Positions 1 to 9,694 of a stretch of DNA of 55,840 bases are shown here, in pieces. Origin of the DNA: Candidatus Woesearchaeota archaeon (GTDB lineage Archaea; Nanobdellota; Nanobdellia; SCGC-AAA011-G17; JACQNH01). The notes below the pieces were generated by a model, which made no database searches, was not told the DNA's origin, and worked only from the letters and a program-made list of their open reading frames with translations. Location: assembly GCA_023246445.1 (NCBI GenBank), contig JAHFIJ010000003.1, positions 1-55,840 on the forward strand, in the 5' to 3' direction. Each line of letters opens with the position of its first letter. The first letter of the stretch is position 1. Both the position numbers and the translations under genes were made by a program.

Positions 1-1
1 A

Positions 2-115
2 GGAGATGAAGATAAAATATATTACGACAAATGTGTAATAGTGCAGGGAAAAGATGAAGATGGAATGATAAGAAGTGCAGACAGATTAGTATTAAGCTTA
101 TTAGGGGTATATTAG
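2..115 (+). CDS. C-terminal fragment of an unidentified protein, truncated by window edge
   Basis: Open frame from base 2 (GDEDKIYYDKCVIVQGKDEDGMIRSADRLVLSLLGVY*), 9 nt upstream of the next gene. Confidence 0.5.
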   Translation, partial: GDEDKIYYDKCVIVQGKDEDGMIRSADRLVLSLLGVY

Positions 116-124
116 AAGGAAAAA

Positions 125-829
125 ATGACTAAAGCAAAGGTATTAATTGGCTGTCCTACATATGATGGAAAGGCTTATTGTTTGGATAGGTTTCTACAGT
201 CGGTTAAAGATTTTAATTTTAAGAATTTTGAGTTTGTATTAGTGGATAATTCTAAAACTGAGGACTATTTTAATTTATTGCAAAGAAAGGGCGTAAATGT
301 AATAAGGGGAAAGGATTTAGGACACCCTGTTAAAAATGTGATTGTTAACAGAAATATATTAAGAGATTATTTTTTAGAGAAGGATTTTGATTATTTCTTT
401 AGCCTGGAGCAGGATGTTATTGCACCTAAAGATGCTGTGGACAAATTGATAGATAATAAGAAGGATATTATAAGCGGGGTTTATTATACAGTATACAGAT
501 TTAAGGGGGAGCCGGGTATTAGGCCTTTATTATGGGCTTCTGTTGAGGGAAATACTGAAGCAGTAAGATTTATGAGCACTGAAGCGAAAAAACCAGGCTT
601 ATACAGGATTAAGGCGTGTGGTTTAGGGTGCTTAATGATAGCCAGAAAAGTGCTGGAGGATATTAAATTCAGATATGTAGAGAATTCTGGTGTTTTTGAT
701 GATATATGGTTTTGTCAGGATGCTGATAAGAAGAGATATGAGATATGGGCTGATACTTCAATACAATGTGATCATGATTTAGATATAAAGGTAAAGCCTG
801 CTGAGAAGCCCAAATATCTGCAATTTTAG
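125..829 (+). CDS. GT-A-like glycosyltransferase family protein
   Basis: N-terminal VLIGCPTYDGKAYCLDRFLQS...VLVDNS, later EQDVIAP resembling a DxD-type region. Confidence 0.6.
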   Translation: MTKAKVLIGCPTYDGKAYCLDRFLQSVKDFNFKNFEFVLVDNSKTEDYFNLLQRKGVNVIRGKDLGHPVKNVIVNRNILRDYFLEKDFDYFFSLEQDVIAPKDAVDKLIDNKKDIISGVYYTVYRFKGEPGIRPLLWASVEGNTEAVRFMSTEAKKPGLYRIKACGLGCLMIARKVLEDIKFRYVENSGVFDDIWFCQDADKKRYEIWADTSIQCDHDLDIKVKPAEKPKYLQF

Positions 830-873
830 ATTATAGAAATTTATTTAAAGCAGTTTTCATGAGATTTTAAGAT

Positions 874-1041
874 GCCGTGGTCGCATAATCTGGTAGTGCG
901 CTAATTTCGATTTTAACAAATCGAGAGCGTAAGCCTTGAGAGCTGGTGTCCGCAAGGACATACAGGTTCAAAAGAGTTTTCTTTAAAAAAGAAACCTTGT
1001 AAAGAAAGGTTGAAAGAACGCTGAAAGTCCTGTCCACGGCG
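874..1041 (+). tRNA. tRNA-Ser(UGA) with two non-canonical introns (about 904-932 and 972-1026)
   Basis: Acceptor GCCGTGG/CCACGGC; D-arm GCAT-AATCTGGTA-GTGC; spliced anticodon arm CTA|GC-CTTGAGA-GCTGG; class II variable arm TGTCC-GCAA-GGACA; spliced T-arm ACAGG-TTCAA|GT-CCTGT; G73. Confidence 0.82.
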
Positions 1042-1073
1042 CATTTATTTTCAGAAAGGATTACTATCAAAGT

Positions 1074-1790
1074 TTATTTAGTTTCTTTTTCTTTAACAAA
1101 ATTAGCTACATGCAGAAGAGTATCATGAACCCCCATATCAGACCATAAACCCTTTAATATAGTATGGTTTAATTTTCCTTCCTTAAGATAGAGGCTATTA
1201 ATATCAGTTATTTCATATTCTCCTCTTCCTGAAGGTTTTAATGTTTTAAATTTGTCTATATACGTATTATCGTAGAAATATAAACCTGTAACAGCGTAAT
1301 TTGATTTTGGTTCTTTGGGTTTTTCCTCTATTATAGATATTTTTCCATTTATAAAACCAGGACAGCCGAATCTTTGTGGATCTGGAACTTCTTTAAGGAA
1401 TATTATCGAACCAGAATTAAAATTTTTAGTATCTATGAAGTTAGAGATATTGTCTTCAAAATAATTATCTCCTAAGATAACAACAAAAGGTTCATTATTC
1501 AAAAAATCCGTTGTTAATGAAACTGCATGTGCAATACCTAAGGGCTCATCCTGGACAACATAAGTAAATCTTGCATTATACTTCTTTCCAGAACCTAGAA
1601 CATTTGCTATGTCACCAATATTATTACCCCCAGAAACAATAATAATATTTTTTATACCAATATCTAATAAAGTTTGCAATGGATATTCTATCATTAATTT
1701 TTTATAAACTAGTAAAAGATGTTTATTAGTAATTAAAGTGGCTGGCAATAATCTAGTCCCCATCCCCCCTGCTAAAATAACACCTCGCAT
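1074..1790 (-). CDS. Sugar-phosphate nucleotidyltransferase (RmlA/glucose-1-phosphate thymidylyltransferase-like)
   Basis: MRGVILAGGMGTRLLPAT..NKHLL, VILGDNYFED motifs. Confidence 0.85.
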   Translation of the reverse strand: MRGVILAGGMGTRLLPATLITNKHLLLVYKKLMIEYPLQTLLDIGIKNIIIVSGGNNIGDIANVLGSGKKYNARFTYVVQDEPLGIAHAVSLTTDFLNNEPFVVILGDNYFEDNISNFIDTKNFNSGSIIFLKEVPDPQRFGCPGFINGKISIIEEKPKEPKSNYAVTGLYFYDNTYIDKFKTLKPSGRGEYEITDINSLYLKEGKLNHTILKGLWSDMGVHDTLLHVANFVKEKETK

Positions 1791-1985
1791 AAAAATAATT
1801 TTGCTTAAAATTGCTTTTAAAGGTTATTAATGATGAGTAGAGATTCTTAAAATATTTTAAAACTGTTGTTAGTAGGATTAAATAGTAGGTTATTCCATAT
1901 TAAAATTTCAGTACAGCACCAATTAAGTTATTAAAAACAGAAAGGTTTATAAATAAGTATATCTTATTATAAGAAAGTAAGAAAC

Positions 1986-2270
1986 ATGGGGGGAAATAAA
2001 ATGCATGTTGAAATGATAAAAATGTCCTCGAGGGGGCAGATAGTAATACCTCAAGATATCAGGGCGGAAATATGCGCTTCAGAAGGAACTATGTTCGCAG
2101 TAGTCAGTGGAAAAGACAGTATAGTTCTGAAGAAAGTTGAAATACCTTCTAAAGAAGATTTAATCTGCGAGCTTAAAGAAATAGCTAAAGAAGGAAAGAA
2201 AAGACTTGAAGCAAAAGGTATCAAAGAGACAGACATATCCGATATAGTAGAGAAGTCAAGAAAAAAATGA
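1986..2270 (+). CDS. AbrB/SpoVT-type antitoxin-like DNA-binding protein
   Basis: MSSRGQIVIPQDIRAEICASEGTMFAVV swapped-hairpin AbrB motif; overlaps PIN gene. Confidence 0.8.
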   Translation: MGGNKMHVEMIKMSSRGQIVIPQDIRAEICASEGTMFAVVSGKDSIVLKKVEIPSKEDLICELKEIAKEGKKRLEAKGIKETDISDIVEKSRKK

Positions 2271-2488
2271 TAACAAAAGTTGTATTTGATACAAATGTGC
2301 TAATATCTGCTACTTTATGGAATAATAGTGCAGCTCAGAAATTTTTATTTAGATGCATAAAAGAAAATATTCAAATCTTCTCATCCCAAGAAATAATTGA
2401 AGAATACAAAAAGATTTTAGCAAGAGATTTTGATTATAAGGAGCAGGAAGTTGAAAGAATATCAATGCATAAAAATAGTTCGTCCTGA
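2267..2488 (+). pseudogene. Truncated PIN-domain (COG1569-like) toxin
   Basis: N-terminal VVFDTNVLISATLW...SSQEIIEEYKKILARDFDYKEQEVERIS, then abrupt end; out-of-frame KIVRPEDL* follows. Confidence 0.65.
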
Positions 2489-2606
2489 AGATCTTTGAGA
2501 GAGCAGTAGTTAAGATTCTATTTTGACATTACAAATTTTAAACAAAATTATTAATTTTTGCTAGTTAGAAGGAGAAAAAGTTATTACTTATTATCTACTG
2601 TCAAAC

Positions 2607-2912
2607 TCAGGCAGAAGCCAATAAATGTTCCAGCATATTTGATTGGACAACTGATTTTGAAGCATCGAAAGAGACTACTGCCCCATTAGAATCTTGTAAA
2701 GATAATAATTGAACAGTTGTCAAACCATTATCTGGATTGCTCAAATAATCATCAGCAAATTCTCTTGCCCTGTTCATTGCTTCTTGGTGGGCAACTTGAG
2801 GACTATCTGCTAAAAGAGTTTCGGTCCTTTCCACATTACCAGGATATTTAACTCCATAACCTGGAGAAACTCCACAATCAATTCTGAAAGTTGCTCGATA
2901 TTCCATTTTCAA
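2607..2912 (-). CDS. Hypothetical protein
   Basis: 101-aa ORF with ordinary composition and its own intergenic spacing; no family recognised. Confidence 0.45.
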   Translation of the reverse strand: MKMEYRATFRIDCGVSPGYGVKYPGNVERTETLLADSPQVAHQEAMNRAREFADDYLSNPDNGLTTVQLLSLQDSNGAVVSFDASKSVVQSNMLEHLLASA

Positions 2913-3029
2913 AATAAGAAAATGTGCTAGAATTTAAAAAGATTGTTGTGCTGGAGTTGAAAGTACGCCACTAAAATTAGAAACTGAAATTTACCACAGT
3001 ATTCAGAAATATTAAGAAAAAATTAAATA

Positions 3030-3061
3030 AAAAAGAAAAAAAAGAAAGGCTTAATGCCTTT
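3030..3061 (-). terminator. Intrinsic-like terminator of the S-layer-like gene
   Basis: Minus strand: AAAGGC-ATTAA-GCCTTT hairpin followed by CTTTTTTTTCTTTTTT. Confidence 0.6.
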
Positions 3062-5846
3062 ATTCTACACTTGAGACTTCTTCAGTTGTTCCTTTAACAA
3101 CTACTTCTGTCTTTCCAGCTAATTTTGACTTGTATTGTTTAGCGTTTGCTAATACTACTGCAGCTCTCTTTGTGTCGTCTGCACCTGTACCGGCTACAAG
3201 TACTGCTACTTTATTTCCATTTTCAGCTAGCTTGATAATTCCTTCACCTGGCTTTAAGCTCCAACCAGAGCATGTTAAGCCAAATACGTCAGGAACTACT
3301 GAGTTAGCACATGGACCCCCAACAACAATTAAGTTATTGGCTTTTGCAACACCTGATACTTCACTAGCTGTCTTTGTCGAAGGAGTAATATCCTGTACTG
3401 TACAAGATGTTCCTGTTGATGTTGAAGAAACTGCAACAGAACCCATTGTAACATATACTTGAGCTCCTCTTTCAGCTAATGGGTACTCTACCAACAATGT
3501 CTCAGCTTCTGTTGTACCTGATGGCTCATACAAGTCGATTTTTGCACCATAATCAGTCATAGCTAAATGATGGTCTTCATCGTCATCTGGTTCATTAAGC
3601 ACAAGTCTTTGCGTAACTCTTTTAGCAAAATCTTGAATAATACCTGTAGCTGAAGTTCCATTATCTACATAATAGACATCGGCTTTTGGTATACCTAATT
3701 CATTATTGGTTCTGGTTACAATACTAAATACCAAGATTTCATCCCCACCATTATTTAGAGGGCCGTTCTCATCAAATTCAGAGTTTACTGTAACCAATGT
3801 AAGGTTATTAGTTCCTGTATGGTTACTGATTGTTAAACCCCCTTGGATTTGAGCATTTGTTCCTCTCGCTGCTCTTGGATCCACACCGTGCGATTGTGTG
3901 TGATTACCTAAGTCTAATACAGCCCCGCCTCTTACTGTTACTTTAACTTCTTGCAAATTAGAAGTAGCAAGAGGGAAACCCCCAGTTGCTTGGCTAGAAA
4001 ATTCTGTACCTGATGTAAGAATACTTACACTAGCAGAAGTACCAATTGTACCATCACCATTCTGGTCTACAGCTAAAGCATAGTTTGTAGAGGCATTGTT
4101 GTTGATATATGCCTGATAGGTATTCCCCCCAAATAATAGGTTTGCCTTACCAATTGTTACAGTTGAATTGCCTATGCCTGATGTTGAGTAGGTAAACTCT
4201 CTTGTTCCTGTTGCTAAGTCATCTACTGTTACCTGGTTATTTGATGTGTCAATAGATGTATAACGGACAACATGGGAAACAGCGGTTTCATCTGTTGCAT
4301 TTGCAGCATCTTGCTTAGATAATACAAAGTAGTCATTTGTTTCAATATTGAAGAAAAGATTACTTGCATTAACGCTAGCGCTTGTATTTATGTAACCTTC
4401 ACTAAACACAAGATCATCGTCATCGTCACCAAACTTGAAGATTCCACCTTGATTGGTTATATAAGGCACTCTGTATAGTTGACCTATTTGGTTTGTGAAT
4501 TCTAATGTATAGGCATCGTCACCCTTAGGATCTAATTTAATTACAGAAACACCTGTGTCATCCAGACCTTCATACCTTACGTCCCAGTTTTGACCTAGTA
4601 GTCCTTGAGGTTCATCTAAGAACTCACGAACACCATGTCCTGGCGGAACATAGATATTTGTTAAACCTGGCAAAGAGTCAGCAACAAGCCTGTATTTGAT
4701 ACTAGTTATTTCAGCTTCTGTTGAAGATAACTCAGTTAGATCAATTTCAACCCATGCATCTTCTAATGGTTCATTATCAATTTTAACTCTACTTTCGAAG
4801 TTAGAGTCTATATATTCCTTATCTTCTATTTCAAGCTTATTAGCTCCAATATAGAATTCTACAATGTCGCCGCCACCAGCTTCTCCAGCCTCATTTGAAA
4901 TTACTTCTGAAACACCTAAAAGTGTTCCGTCACTTAATGTAGCAACCTCTCCATCATCAAGTTCTTTGGTTTGTTCACCATTAACCTTGAAGACAACTGT
5001 TTCTGGTGATTGGTCTGTGATAACTACTACCTGGACATCATAGGTCTTTCCTTTTATTGTGTAGGATTTCTTTTCTCCTTCTTCCAAGACATCATAAACT
5101 GCTCCACCTAACAATACTAGTTTAACTTCGTTGTTAGTTGTATCAATCTTTGTGTCTACAAATACATAGGTTTGCCCTAAAATTACTAGGCTTTCATCAT
5201 CCATGTCTGCTAATTTAGAAGATGAGATTGTAGATTCTAGACCTTCTTCAAATTGTAATTCATATTCAAAGAATGCGTCTGTGGCATTTGTTCCACCAAC
5301 CTGGAAAACCAAAAAGTCTCCAACTTTCTCTACTGGCTCATCATTTTCAGTAAAGTTTACTAGTGGTGGATTTGAAATTGATAAAGTGGAGGAGTTAAAC
5401 CTTAAATATTGATTATATTCTGTTCTTCCTTCATTTGTTGTTACTGAGCCACCTCTTAAACCATCTAAATCAAATTCACTTAGTGTTTCTCTTACATCTC
5501 CAATACCCTCTTTTAATTCTAATAGGTCTGAATTTGTAGATATGGCTGCTGCATCGCCTACAACATTAACGGTTCCTTTACCACCGGCGGTACAAACCTT
5601 ACTTTCAAATTGCAGGTTTGCTGCGATGTCTAAAGCACCAAATGTGTCTGGCCCTTTTGCCTCATCACCTAAAACAAAAACATTTGATGGATCATATACT
5701 CCGCCTTTTACAAAAGGGGATGGATACTCTCCAAGATCTAATGCTAGTGCACTAGTCATTGTAGCTCCAAGCATAGTCACTGCTGTGCTTATTGCCAATA
5801 CTTTCTTCATAGCTTTTTTAGCTTTTAATACGAATGTTTCTTGCAT
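3060..5846 (-). CDS. S-layer-like secreted surface protein
   Basis: Signal peptide KKAMKKVLAISTAVTMLGATMTSALA; long acidic beta-rich Thr/Ser/Asn sequence; C-terminal NNLIVVGGPCAN...AVLVAGTGADDTKRAAVVLAN; SD CGGAGGTG upstream of ATG. Confidence 0.8.
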   Translation of the reverse strand: MQETFVLKAKKAMKKVLAISTAVTMLGATMTSALALDLGEYPSPFVKGGVYDPSNVFVLGDEAKGPDTFGALDIAANLQFESKVCTAGGKGTVNVVGDAAAISTNSDLLELKEGIGDVRETLSEFDLDGLRGGSVTTNEGRTEYNQYLRFNSSTLSISNPPLVNFTENDEPVEKVGDFLVFQVGGTNATDAFFEYELQFEEGLESTISSSKLADMDDESLVILGQTYVFVDTKIDTTNNEVKLVLLGGAVYDVLEEGEKKSYTIKGKTYDVQVVVITDQSPETVVFKVNGEQTKELDDGEVATLSDGTLLGVSEVISNEAGEAGGGDIVEFYIGANKLEIEDKEYIDSNFESRVKIDNEPLEDAWVEIDLTELSSTEAEITSIKYRLVADSLPGLTNIYVPPGHGVREFLDEPQGLLGQNWDVRYEGLDDTGVSVIKLDPKGDDAYTLEFTNQIGQLYRVPYITNQGGIFKFGDDDDDLVFSEGYINTSASVNASNLFFNIETNDYFVLSKQDAANATDETAVSHVVRYTSIDTSNNQVTVDDLATGTREFTYSTSGIGNSTVTIGKANLLFGGNTYQAYINNNASTNYALAVDQNGDGTIGTSASVSILTSGTEFSSQATGGFPLATSNLQEVKVTVRGGAVLDLGNHTQSHGVDPRAARGTNAQIQGGLTISNHTGTNNLTLVTVNSEFDENGPLNNGGDEILVFSIVTRTNNELGIPKADVYYVDNGTSATGIIQDFAKRVTQRLVLNEPDDDEDHHLAMTDYGAKIDLYEPSGTTEAETLLVEYPLAERGAQVYVTMGSVAVSSTSTGTSCTVQDITPSTKTASEVSGVAKANNLIVVGGPCANSVVPDVFGLTCSGWSLKPGEGIIKLAENGNKVAVLVAGTGADDTKRAAVVLANAKQYKSKLAGKTEVVVKGTTEEVSSVE

Positions 5847-6150
5847 ATCGAAACACCTCCGTTTGAATTTTTGCTGAATATCAGCGTATTATCTACCTCT
5901 TTTTGAAGCATTTATTTTATGCTACTTGATAGACTTGCTAATATTGTAAGAGATGCGTTTATAAATATTTTGGTAATAAAATAGATAGTATAATTTGAAA
6001 ATGTGTTTAAAACGTAGTTATAAGGCTTATAGACTAAATTTTTTAAAAAAAAGTGCGTATAAATATGTTTGTTAATCAAAAGTCTGTATGATAGGTTCAG
6101 TAAAGCAAATAATCCTGGGTTTATTTGAGATTTAATTAAAGTTTTCATTT

Positions 6151-6774
6151 TTATTGATTGCATAGGGCTAATTTGAGAGAGATTCCTGAGATTTGAGTTT
6201 GAATATTCCTGGAACTTGTAATTATATCGCCTTTGCATTCTCCGAACTCCAAAACATCTTTATTTTCTTCTTTAATTGAGATTTTAAATGTTTCTTTTGG
6301 CTTTAATAGTAATTTTAACATTTTTTCTGTTTCTTCCCTGACTAATTCGCAGGCGTTTTTATTACATGCGTTTAGCGATTGAGAGCATAATTTAACTGCT
6401 TCTTCCAGGTTAATTTCCGTGCAAAGCGTAACTTTAGAGATTATGTTTAACATTGAAGTAGATTTAGAGACATCCTTTACAGTAGGCAAAGAAGGGTTTT
6501 TATAGGATAATGTAACAAAGGTTAAGACCCCAAAGACAAGTAAGATTATTATGATAAGAAGACCTATTATCTCCTGTTGAGCAACCTTTCTTTTAGGAAA
6601 AGAAACGTTGGCGAAAGAAAACGGTGTTTGAATCTTTCTTTTAGGAAAAGAAACGTTGGCGAAAGAAAACGGTGTTTGAATCTTTCTTTTAGGAAAAGAA
6701 ACGTTGGCGAAAGAAAACTGTGTTTGAATCTTTCTTTTAGGAAAATTTAAAGGATTTTGAATTGTTTTCTTCAT
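6151..6774 (-). CDS. Pilin-like membrane protein with repeated N-terminal leader
   Basis: FPKRKIQTPFSFANVS repeats then FPKRKVAQQEIIGLLIIIILLVFGVL transmembrane helix. Confidence 0.65.
   Translation of the reverse strand: MKKTIQNPLNFPKRKIQTQFSFANVSFPKRKIQTPFSFANVSFPKRKIQTPFSFANVSFPKRKVAQQEIIGLLIIIILLVFGVLTFVTLSYKNPSLPTVKDVSKSTSMLNIISKVTLCTEINLEEAVKLCSQSLNACNKNACELVREETEKMLKLLLKPKETFKISIKEENKDVLEFGECKGDIITSSRNIQTQISGISLKLALCNQ
6586..6746. repeat. 48-bp tandem repeat, 3 copies plus a 17-bp partial
   Basis: ctttcttttaggaaaagaaacgttggcgaaagaaaacggtgtttgaat at 6586, 6634, 6682; partial at 6730. Confidence 0.95.
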
Positions 6775-7368
6775 TTAATCTACCTCCATTATTAATGAGC
6801 CTAGAGCATAAATATTTTTATTTGGGTAATATAATAGAACAGGATTTGAGATTATTGATCTTCTTTCTTTTAGATTTAAATCTTTTATTGTGAAATATAG
6901 GCAATTATCCGGGAAATCTGGTGAATTAAAATCTTGTAAGACACATTCTTTTGTAGATGTTTTTATTGGATATAATTGTTTAACCGTAATTCTTGCTTTT
7001 GGCAAAGTAACTGATTTTGATAATTCTGAACTCTTGAATAAAAGCAGTTTAGTAGCATCCAGGCAGATTTCTTTAGAGGCTCTGAAGCTACACTGAAATT
7101 CGGGCATATTTGGAATTGAAACTAGGTAAACCCCTAATCTTTCATTTATCAAATTTTGTGTTGAGGATTTAATGTCTGAGAATTGAAACTGATAATAATA
7201 GTAGATGCCAACTGACAATATAATTAAAAATACAAAGAGGACTGCTATTAATTCCATTGATTGAGTTTGAGCAACCTTTCTTTTTAGAAAAGAAAAGTTT
7301 GAAGAGCTGTGTTGAGCTTTATTATTCAATCCTTTATACCGAATAGAGCCTTTAGTAGAGAGAAACAC
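6775..7368 (-). CDS. Pilin-like membrane protein
   Basis: FLKRKVAQTQSMELIAVLFVFLIILSVGIYYYY: basic leader, Q/E near the start of the hydrophobic helix. Confidence 0.6.
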   Translation of the reverse strand: MFLSTKGSIRYKGLNNKAQHSSSNFSFLKRKVAQTQSMELIAVLFVFLIILSVGIYYYYQFQFSDIKSSTQNLINERLGVYLVSIPNMPEFQCSFRASKEICLDATKLLLFKSSELSKSVTLPKARITVKQLYPIKTSTKECVLQDFNSPDFPDNCLYFTIKDLNLKERRSIISNPVLLYYPNKNIYALGSLIMEVD

Positions 7369-8344
7369 AGTTACCTCCTGCTAACATGTTGTTTACCTGT
7401 TCCAGAGAATTATAAAATAATCTTAATGATTCTAATGTGGAAGTATCTAATGCATTTAATATTGAAGATGCCTGAGGATAAGGGCAAGAGGCAAAAGAAG
7501 AGAGTAATAAACTGGCTTTCTGATTGTAAAGCTTTGATAATAGTTTTAATTTTTTTAATAATAATTCCTTAGAGCATTCATAAGTCTCCTGTGATTCTGA
7601 GAATATAGCTGCATATAATAATGGCAAAGAGAAGAAATTTGAATCTTTTGATGAGGTTTTTGAGATAAACTTTAAGCTGCCCTGACCATCCTGATAATCT
7701 ACTGATAATATGTCTAAATCGGGGAGCTTTTGTGATATTTTTGTTATATCCTGCTGGGAGAGTTTTGTAAATAAAACTAATCTGGTTATCTGCTGTTTTG
7801 CAAGATCATTAAGGTTAGACAGTAAATTTTGCCTGGATATCAACTGAAAATTAAATATTGATGGCAATTTAACACGGATATCACTTTTAAATGATTCAAC
7901 TAAATTCTTAGTGCTATCATCAAATACAAACAAGTATCTTTTGGAATTTTCTGAAATAATAAATATATTTGTTATTTTAAATGGGAATAAAACGGATTTT
8001 GAGTAGACTGCCAACTGCTTTGAGTTAAGTTTCTTTGGCGAGAAAACTATGGAATTTAATTTTGCAGGCTTGGAATTTTCAACTACTAAATTGCCGCAGG
8101 ATATTTCATAATTCATTTTTAACGGGTTTTTAGTCATTTCCTGGTTATAGATATCTTCTGCTGCAGACAATAATAACAATGTTTCATCAAAATAAAATGC
8201 TGCTTCCTGCGAGGATTTTGATTTTTCAATTTTAAGATGGCCTTGTGCAAACCATAATATAAAGATTAATATTAAAGATCCTGCTATTATGGCAAATAGA
8301 TAAGTAAATGGCTGTGAAACATCACCTTTTTTGTTTAATAACAT
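7352..8344 (-). CDS. Membrane-anchored protein of the surface locus
   Basis: MLLNKKGDVSQPFTYLFAIIAGSLILIFILWFA, N-terminal KKG-type leader plus helix. Confidence 0.65.
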   Translation of the reverse strand: MLLNKKGDVSQPFTYLFAIIAGSLILIFILWFAQGHLKIEKSKSSQEAAFYFDETLLLLSAAEDIYNQEMTKNPLKMNYEISCGNLVVENSKPAKLNSIVFSPKKLNSKQLAVYSKSVLFPFKITNIFIISENSKRYLFVFDDSTKNLVESFKSDIRVKLPSIFNFQLISRQNLLSNLNDLAKQQITRLVLFTKLSQQDITKISQKLPDLDILSVDYQDGQGSLKFISKTSSKDSNFFSLPLLYAAIFSESQETYECSKELLLKKLKLLSKLYNQKASLLLSSFASCPYPQASSILNALDTSTLESLRLFYNSLEQVNNMLAGGNCVSLY

Positions 8345-8380
8345 TTTACCTCTCCTTTAGAATATAAGAAAATTGTGTTT

Positions 8381-8884
8381 TTAATTGTTTTGTATTGGGG
8401 TTATTTCAACATAGACTTTATCTTCTGTTGCTTTTGTTTCTAATGTGAATGATAAGGAACCTTTAGTTGCAATACATAAAGGGTTTATTGAAGGTTCTAA
8501 ATTTTTAACTAAGAATCTTGTTGCTTTAAATGAGGTTAATGGGAGAAAATAAAGGTTGTAATTAGAGTTTTGGATTAAAGGCTTTAAAGATTGATCTGGC
8601 AATTGCCCTGTTATTGGGGATTTAGATTTAACAAAGCAGGCATAATTTACCTTATTTGAGACCCTAATGGAGCTATCAAATTTAAATTGTTTTTTTGATC
8701 CTGGCTCTAAAGTATAGTAAAAATCTACTTTTTCCCTTAGGCTTTCAACTGCTTTTGCCAGCGCTGCTTCATCCACTGTCTTTGTTAGCTTTTGAATTGC
8801 AGAGAAACCAAATGCTAATATTAAAGCTGCGGCTATAATACCAAAAAGATAAATAAATGGCAATGAAAATAATTGTCCTTTCAT
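8381..8884 (-). CDS. Membrane-anchored pilin-like protein
   Basis: MKGQLFSLPFIYLFGIIAAALILAFGFSAIQKL; same N-terminal architecture as neighbour. Confidence 0.65.
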   Translation of the reverse strand: MKGQLFSLPFIYLFGIIAAALILAFGFSAIQKLTKTVDEAALAKAVESLREKVDFYYTLEPGSKKQFKFDSSIRVSNKVNYACFVKSKSPITGQLPDQSLKPLIQNSNYNLYFLPLTSFKATRFLVKNLEPSINPLCIATKGSLSFTLETKATEDKVYVEITPIQNN

Positions 8885-9079
8885 AAGTATGGTTTAGATT
8901 AAGAGTTTATATTTATTATGGAAAATCTTTAAAACAAATTAATTTAATACATAGAAATTTCTTTAGTTGTTTTTTAATTCCATAATTTTAACATAGAGTG
9001 AAATTTGATATCAATTTTGAAAGCTAATCTATTTTTAGTAGAAATAAAAGGTATTGTGAAAATAGAAGTTTGGTGGCAT

Positions 9080-9694
9080 TCATTCAAAAGTGCAGATTTC
9101 TTTCATTGTGTAATCTACTTTTTCTTTATTTAAAAATTCAATTAATTTTAACTGGTTTTCTTTTGGGATTATGAGAATATTAGAACTTAACTTACTTCCA
9201 TTAACATCTTTAATTAAACCATGCTCTTTATAGCCTCTTTCTTTTCTTCCATATAAAAACCTAATTAAATGAAGATATTTCTTTTTGTCTTTTGGTAACT
9301 GGAAAATAAACAAAACCTTACGTTCTGCTGATTCAAATTCTATCTTTTTTGAATATAAAAGCAAACCTTCTGAGTAAATACTTGTTTTTAACTGCCATTC
9401 TTTTATATTACCAACCTGAACTGAAATTGGATAAGTAAATTTCAATAACTGCCATTTTTCATAATCTTTAGATCTGTAAAATCTTGATAAGGCTGATTTT
9501 ACAATGTTTTCCACTTCTCTTTCATTTTTACAATCAATAAAAAGGTCTATATCGCTGTCTTTTGTTAAATCCCCCCTGACTGCTGAGCCAAATAGGTGAA
9601 TGCTGTTAATATGGCTGTCAATATTCGGGTCTAAAAAAATAAAGCTTATAGCATTTTGCATATAAGCTATAGATTTTAATGTTTGCTTATTCAA
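9080..9694 (-). CDS. MNT-type nucleotidyltransferase (TA component)
   Basis: GSAVRGDLTKDSDIDLFID (GSx10DxD). Confidence 0.8.
   Translation of the reverse strand: MNKQTLKSIAYMQNAISFIFLDPNIDSHINSIHLFGSAVRGDLTKDSDIDLFIDCKNEREVENIVKSALSRFYRSKDYEKWQLLKFTYPISVQVGNIKEWQLKTSIYSEGLLLYSKKIEFESAERKVLFIFQLPKDKKKYLHLIRFLYGRKERGYKEHGLIKDVNGSKLSSNILIIPKENQLKLIEFLNKEKVDYTMKEICTFE

Noticed and set aside
867-1070. 67-aa minus-strand ORF in the track
   Set aside because: It is antisense to the intron-containing tRNA-Ser; no coding signal.
3130-5877. Plus-strand ORFs inside the S-layer gene (3130-3462, 5203-5412, 5542-5877)
   Set aside because: Antisense shadow ORFs of a well-supported 928-aa gene.
5912-6238. 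108-aa minus ORF
   Set aside because: Overlaps the end of the pilin-like gene in another frame; composition is low-complexity, AT-driven.
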